Part shown: positions 6,239 through 7,844 of the stretch, piece by piece
Layout: each line of letters opens with the position of its first letter
How positions within the stretch are numbered: position 1 is the first letter of the stretch
Translations under genes and position numbers: made by a program
The notes under the pieces: generated by a model
What the model saw: only the letters and a program-made list of their open reading frames with translations
Told to the model about the DNA's origin: nothing
Database searches by the model: none
Assembly: GCA_011523315.1 (NCBI GenBank)
Contig: WTHE01000758.1
Span: forward strand, 1 to 7,844
Direction of reading: 5' to 3'
Source: Candidatus Binatota bacterium
Lineage (GTDB): Bacteria > Desulfobacterota > Binatia > Bin18
DNA length: 7,844 bases

Positions 6239-7345
6239 CTAATTGACCCCGTACAGCCGGGCGACGTTTCCACCGACGATTTTCCGCACGTCTTCGTCGG
6301 GAATCCCGGCGAAGGCCTCGGCAATCATGTCCTGGGAGCGCGGCCAGGTGGAGTCCGTGTGCGGATAGTCCGAAGACCAGGCGATATGCTCCGCCCCGAA
6401 GATCTGGCGGGTAAAGTCCACGTTGGTCGTCTCAAACTGAAACGTCGCCACCACGTTGCGCTTCATGTACTCGCTCGGCAGCATGGGCAGCGTCAAGCCT
6501 TGCAGATGCCGCAGCCGGTCGTAGGCATGGTCTAAGCGGTACAGGAAATGCGGGACCCAGGAGATGTCGTTCTCTGCCGATACCAGTTTGAGGCGCGGGA
6601 AGCGCTCCGGCACACCGCCGACGATCAGGTCGGCAAACGTGAGCTGGATTTCCTGAGGCATCCGCATATAGCGGTACAGCACGCGACGCGGGTCAAACCG
6701 CACCCCGCCGCGTCCGGTCAGGATGTGCAGACTGAGCGGCATCCCGAGGTCTTGGGCAGCTGCCCAAAACGGATCATAGTCGGGCAGACTGTACGGTCGG
6801 TCGTCCGGTGGAGAGCCCCAGATCAAGGCTCCGCGGAGGCCCTTGTGGGCGATACGTTCGAGTTCTTCAATAGCGGCGGGAATGTCTTCCAGGGTCACCA
6901 GGCCCGTCCCGATCAGGCGGGTGGGGTTGTAACTGCAATACTCGGCCGCCCAGTCGTTAAAGGCGCGGAAGCAGGCCGTGCGCAGCTCCCCGTCGTCCAG
7001 GCCAAACAGCAGCATGCCCATAGAGGTGTACAAGACCTCCGCGCTCACCCCATCGATATCCTGCTCTTTGAGGCGCTCGGCCGGGTCCCAGACGCTTTTG
7101 GGTGCGACCTCGAACCCCCGCTTGCGGTGCTCCGGCAGCTCCTCCGCGCTTTTGCCCGAGCCGAAGAACCCGGCTACGGGAACGGGAGAAATATTCTCGC
7201 ACACAAAAAACTCGCCTTTTTGGCCCGCATGTCCCTGGACCGTATGCGGCGCCCGGTCCCGAAACCTGGCATCCATGCGCTCGGCCCAGATGCTTGGCGG
7301 CTCAACAAAGTGTGAGTCGGCTGAAATCACCCGATAGGCTGTCAT
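6239..7345 (-). CDS. COG2159-type metal-dependent amidohydrolase (ACMSD-related)
   Basis: This TIM-barrel amidohydrolase of 368 residues belongs to the amidohydrolase_2 group, related to aminocarboxymuconate-semialdehyde decarboxylase. Members hydrolyse or decarboxylate ring-derived or carboxylated substrates. The N-terminal motif VISADSHFVEPPSIW (6-20) carries D10 and H12 in the usual first-strand metal position. The second His is in PLSLHILTG (H207), a conserved SAEND lies at 256-260, and the catalytic Asp is in WSSDYPHTDSTWP (D326). The end, VGGNVARLYGV, is typical of the family. No signal peptide is seen, so it is cytoplasmic. The start is the ATG at 7345, with AAGGAGG eight bases upstream. 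The open frame to 7474 adds a low-complexity, basic stretch that is leader, not protein. Its substrate cannot be told. It is the first - strand gene of the cluster and faces the divergent gene at 7594. No intrinsic terminator was found behind it. Confidence 0.9.
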   Translation of the reverse strand: MTAYRVISADSHFVEPPSIWAERMDARFRDRAPHTVQGHAGQKGEFFVCENISPVPVAGFFGSGKSAEELPEHRKRGFEVAPKSVWDPAERLKEQDIDGVSAEVLYTSMGMLLFGLDDGELRTACFRAFNDWAAEYCSYNPTRLIGTGLVTLEDIPAAIEELERIAHKGLRGALIWGSPPDDRPYSLPDYDPFWAAAQDLGMPLSLHILTGRGGVRFDPRRVLYRYMRMPQEIQLTFADLIVGGVPERFPRLKLVSAENDISWVPHFLYRLDHAYDRLRHLQGLTLPMLPSEYMKRNVVATFQFETTNVDFTRQIFGAEHIAWSSDYPHTDSTWPRSQDMIAEAFAGIPDEDVRKIVGGNVARLYGVN

Positions 7346-7353
7346 CGTGTTTC

Positions 7354-7360
7354 CCTCCTT
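7354..7360 (-). promoter_or_regulatory. Ribosome-binding site of the COG2159 amidohydrolase
   Basis: AAGGAGG on the - strand lies eight bases from the ATG at 7345 and decides that start. Further up the leader the - strand is purine-rich (7407-7439) with several AGGAG/AGGGGA-like runs that precede no coding frame. Confidence 0.8.
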
Positions 7361-7508
7361 TACGCTTGCCCGTGCTCTTGCGGTCGGCGTCCAGACCGGC
7401 AGCCGATCCCCTCTCCCCTTTACTCCTTTTGCTCCCTTTGGGGCAAGGGAAATTTCATCCCGGGACAACGACACAAGGGCCGGTTTTCAGGAGTCGCCAA
7501 AAGGCACG

Positions 7509-7524
7509 CCGATGTGGCAATCGG
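7509..7524. promoter_or_regulatory. Candidate operator in the divergent intergenic region
   Basis: Perfect half-sites CCGAT (7509-7513) and ATCGG (7520-7524) are separated by six bases, a size typical of dimeric regulators. The site ends seven bases before the TTGACT box of the + strand promoter candidate, in the 248-base region shared by the divergent genes. It could control the 7594 gene or both genes. A five-base half-site can arise by chance in GC-rich DNA. Confidence 0.3.
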
Positions 7525-7531
7525 GGAAGTC

Positions 7532-7561
7532 TTGACTTTTGCCCTGCCTCGGGAGTATGGC
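7532..7561 (+). promoter_or_regulatory. Promoter candidate for the 7594 gene
   Basis: TTGACT (7532-7537), five of six to the -35 consensus, is followed after 18 bases by TATGGC (7556-7561), three of six to the -10 consensus. The start of transcription would fall about 25 bases before the ATG, just ahead of the ribosome-binding site. Confidence 0.4.
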
Positions 7562-7580
7562 GGAGGGAAGCATACAGAGA

Positions 7581-7586
7581 AAGGAG
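7581..7586 (+). promoter_or_regulatory. Ribosome-binding site of the 7594 gene
   Basis: AAGGAG lies seven bases before the ATG at 7594. It supports a real + strand gene here, rather than the antisense open frames over the same bases. Confidence 0.75.
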
Positions 7587-7593
7587 AAGCAGT

Positions 7594-7844
7594 ATGGCAA
7601 CACAGGATTTTGAGGTGCAACAGCTCCTCAAGGCATATCGGAAAGGGCTGATTTCGGACGAGCTGTTCGAGGCCCAGATGAACGAGCTTGGCGCCGCCAA
7701 CGGGACGGACGGTCTGGACGTGGCCAACGTGTTCGATTTCAAGGACCAATCGGTCCAGAAGCTCCAGGAAACCGAACAGAGCCAGACGGTGGTGTTCAAT
7801 CTGCCGGCCAACTACAGCAACGACACCGAGAACACCCACAAGGG
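7594..7844 (+). CDS. Unknown protein, N-terminal 83 residues (cut by window edge)
   Basis: The frame is open from the ATG at 7594 to the edge of the window, with a good Shine-Dalgarno site and a promoter candidate. The product is not recognised. The first 32 residues, with QQLLKAYRKGLISDELFEAQ at 9-28, form two short helices around a Gly-Leu-Ile-Ser turn. This pattern, 'L...y..GlIsdelFEaqm.eL', resembles the SHOCT-type helical hairpin. A polar linker rich in Gln, Asp and Glu follows (35-64), then a likely strand TVVFNLPANY (65-74). There is no signal peptide or membrane segment in what is visible. The main domain evidently lies beyond the window. It is transcribed away from the COG2159 amidohydrolase and shares its upstream region, so joint regulation is possible. 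Confidence 0.7.
   Translation, partial: MATQDFEVQQLLKAYRKGLISDELFEAQMNELGAANGTDGLDVANVFDFKDQSVQKLQETEQSQTVVFNLPANYSNDTENTHK

Noticed and set aside
7433..7450. TCCCTT/AAGGGA inverted repeat as a terminator
   Set aside because: The stem is only six pairs, no T tract follows on either strand, and no gene ends here.
7346..7474. 43-residue N-terminal extension of the COG2159 protein
   Set aside because: The extension is low-complexity and basic, and the conserved family start begins just after the ATG at 7345 with its own ribosome-binding site.
5600..7525. CAATCGGG octamer recurring in three gaps or gene ends (5600, 6196, 7518)
   Set aside because: The copies differ in surrounding sequence and in position relative to genes, and it also occurs inside the metalloprotease gene, so chance is the simplest explanation.
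7420..7839. 139-codon - strand frame over the right edge
   Set aside because: It is antisense to the + strand gene at 7594, which has a good ribosome-binding site and acidic, natural-looking composition. The - strand frame would also overlap the amidohydrolase leader.

Overview
The window looks like bacterial chromosome from a GC-rich, probably environmental organism. Third codon positions are strongly G/C, which opens long false antisense frames over the real genes. Genes are tightly packed, and three gene starts have clear Shine-Dalgarno sites on the AAGGAG/AAGGAGGG theme. The gene set (COG2159-type amidohydrolase, N-acyl-D-amino-acid deacylase-like amidohydrolase, exported metzincin of the DUF5117/Met-zincin type) fits uncultivated proteobacteria or related phyla rich in amidohydrolases. 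The lineage cannot be fixed from sequence alone.

Layout. The left edge (1-1031) reads on the + strand. It holds the C-terminal SIS domain of a sugar-phosphate-binding protein cut by the window edge, a small unrecognised protein starting 11 bases later, a weak hairpin plus T7 tract, and a 32-codon fragment resembling the end of a DUF2283 protein. The last two genes look less GC-rich than the rest and resemble a small acquired or decaying patch. From 1060 to 7345 everything is on the - strand. In transcription order these are a COG2159 amidohydrolase (7345-6239), a CX5R protein phosphatase (6122-5595), an N-acyl-D-amino-acid deacylase-like amidohydrolase (5490-3742), a good intrinsic terminator (3677-3641), and an exported zinc metalloprotease (3615-1060). 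At the right edge a divergent + strand gene of unknown function starts at 7594 and runs off the window.

How the genes may work together. The two amidohydrolases and the phosphatase point the same way but have gaps of 116 and 104 bases. The gap before the deacylase-like gene carries its own TTGACA promoter candidate and a GAACGTTC-centred palindrome. They may therefore be a loose catabolic neighbourhood with separate promoters, not one tight operon. The terminator sits only 25 bases upstream of the metalloprotease ATG, so that gene is either separately regulated or reached by controlled read-through. No mobile element, CRISPR array, tRNA or rRNA was found, and no gene-free stretch exceeds 300 bases (largest is 7346-7593). 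No clearly new multi-gene system is evident. The best leads are the altered metal-ligand positions in the deacylase-like enzyme, the PRL-like phosphatase loop, and the terminator/leader arrangement before the metalloprotease.
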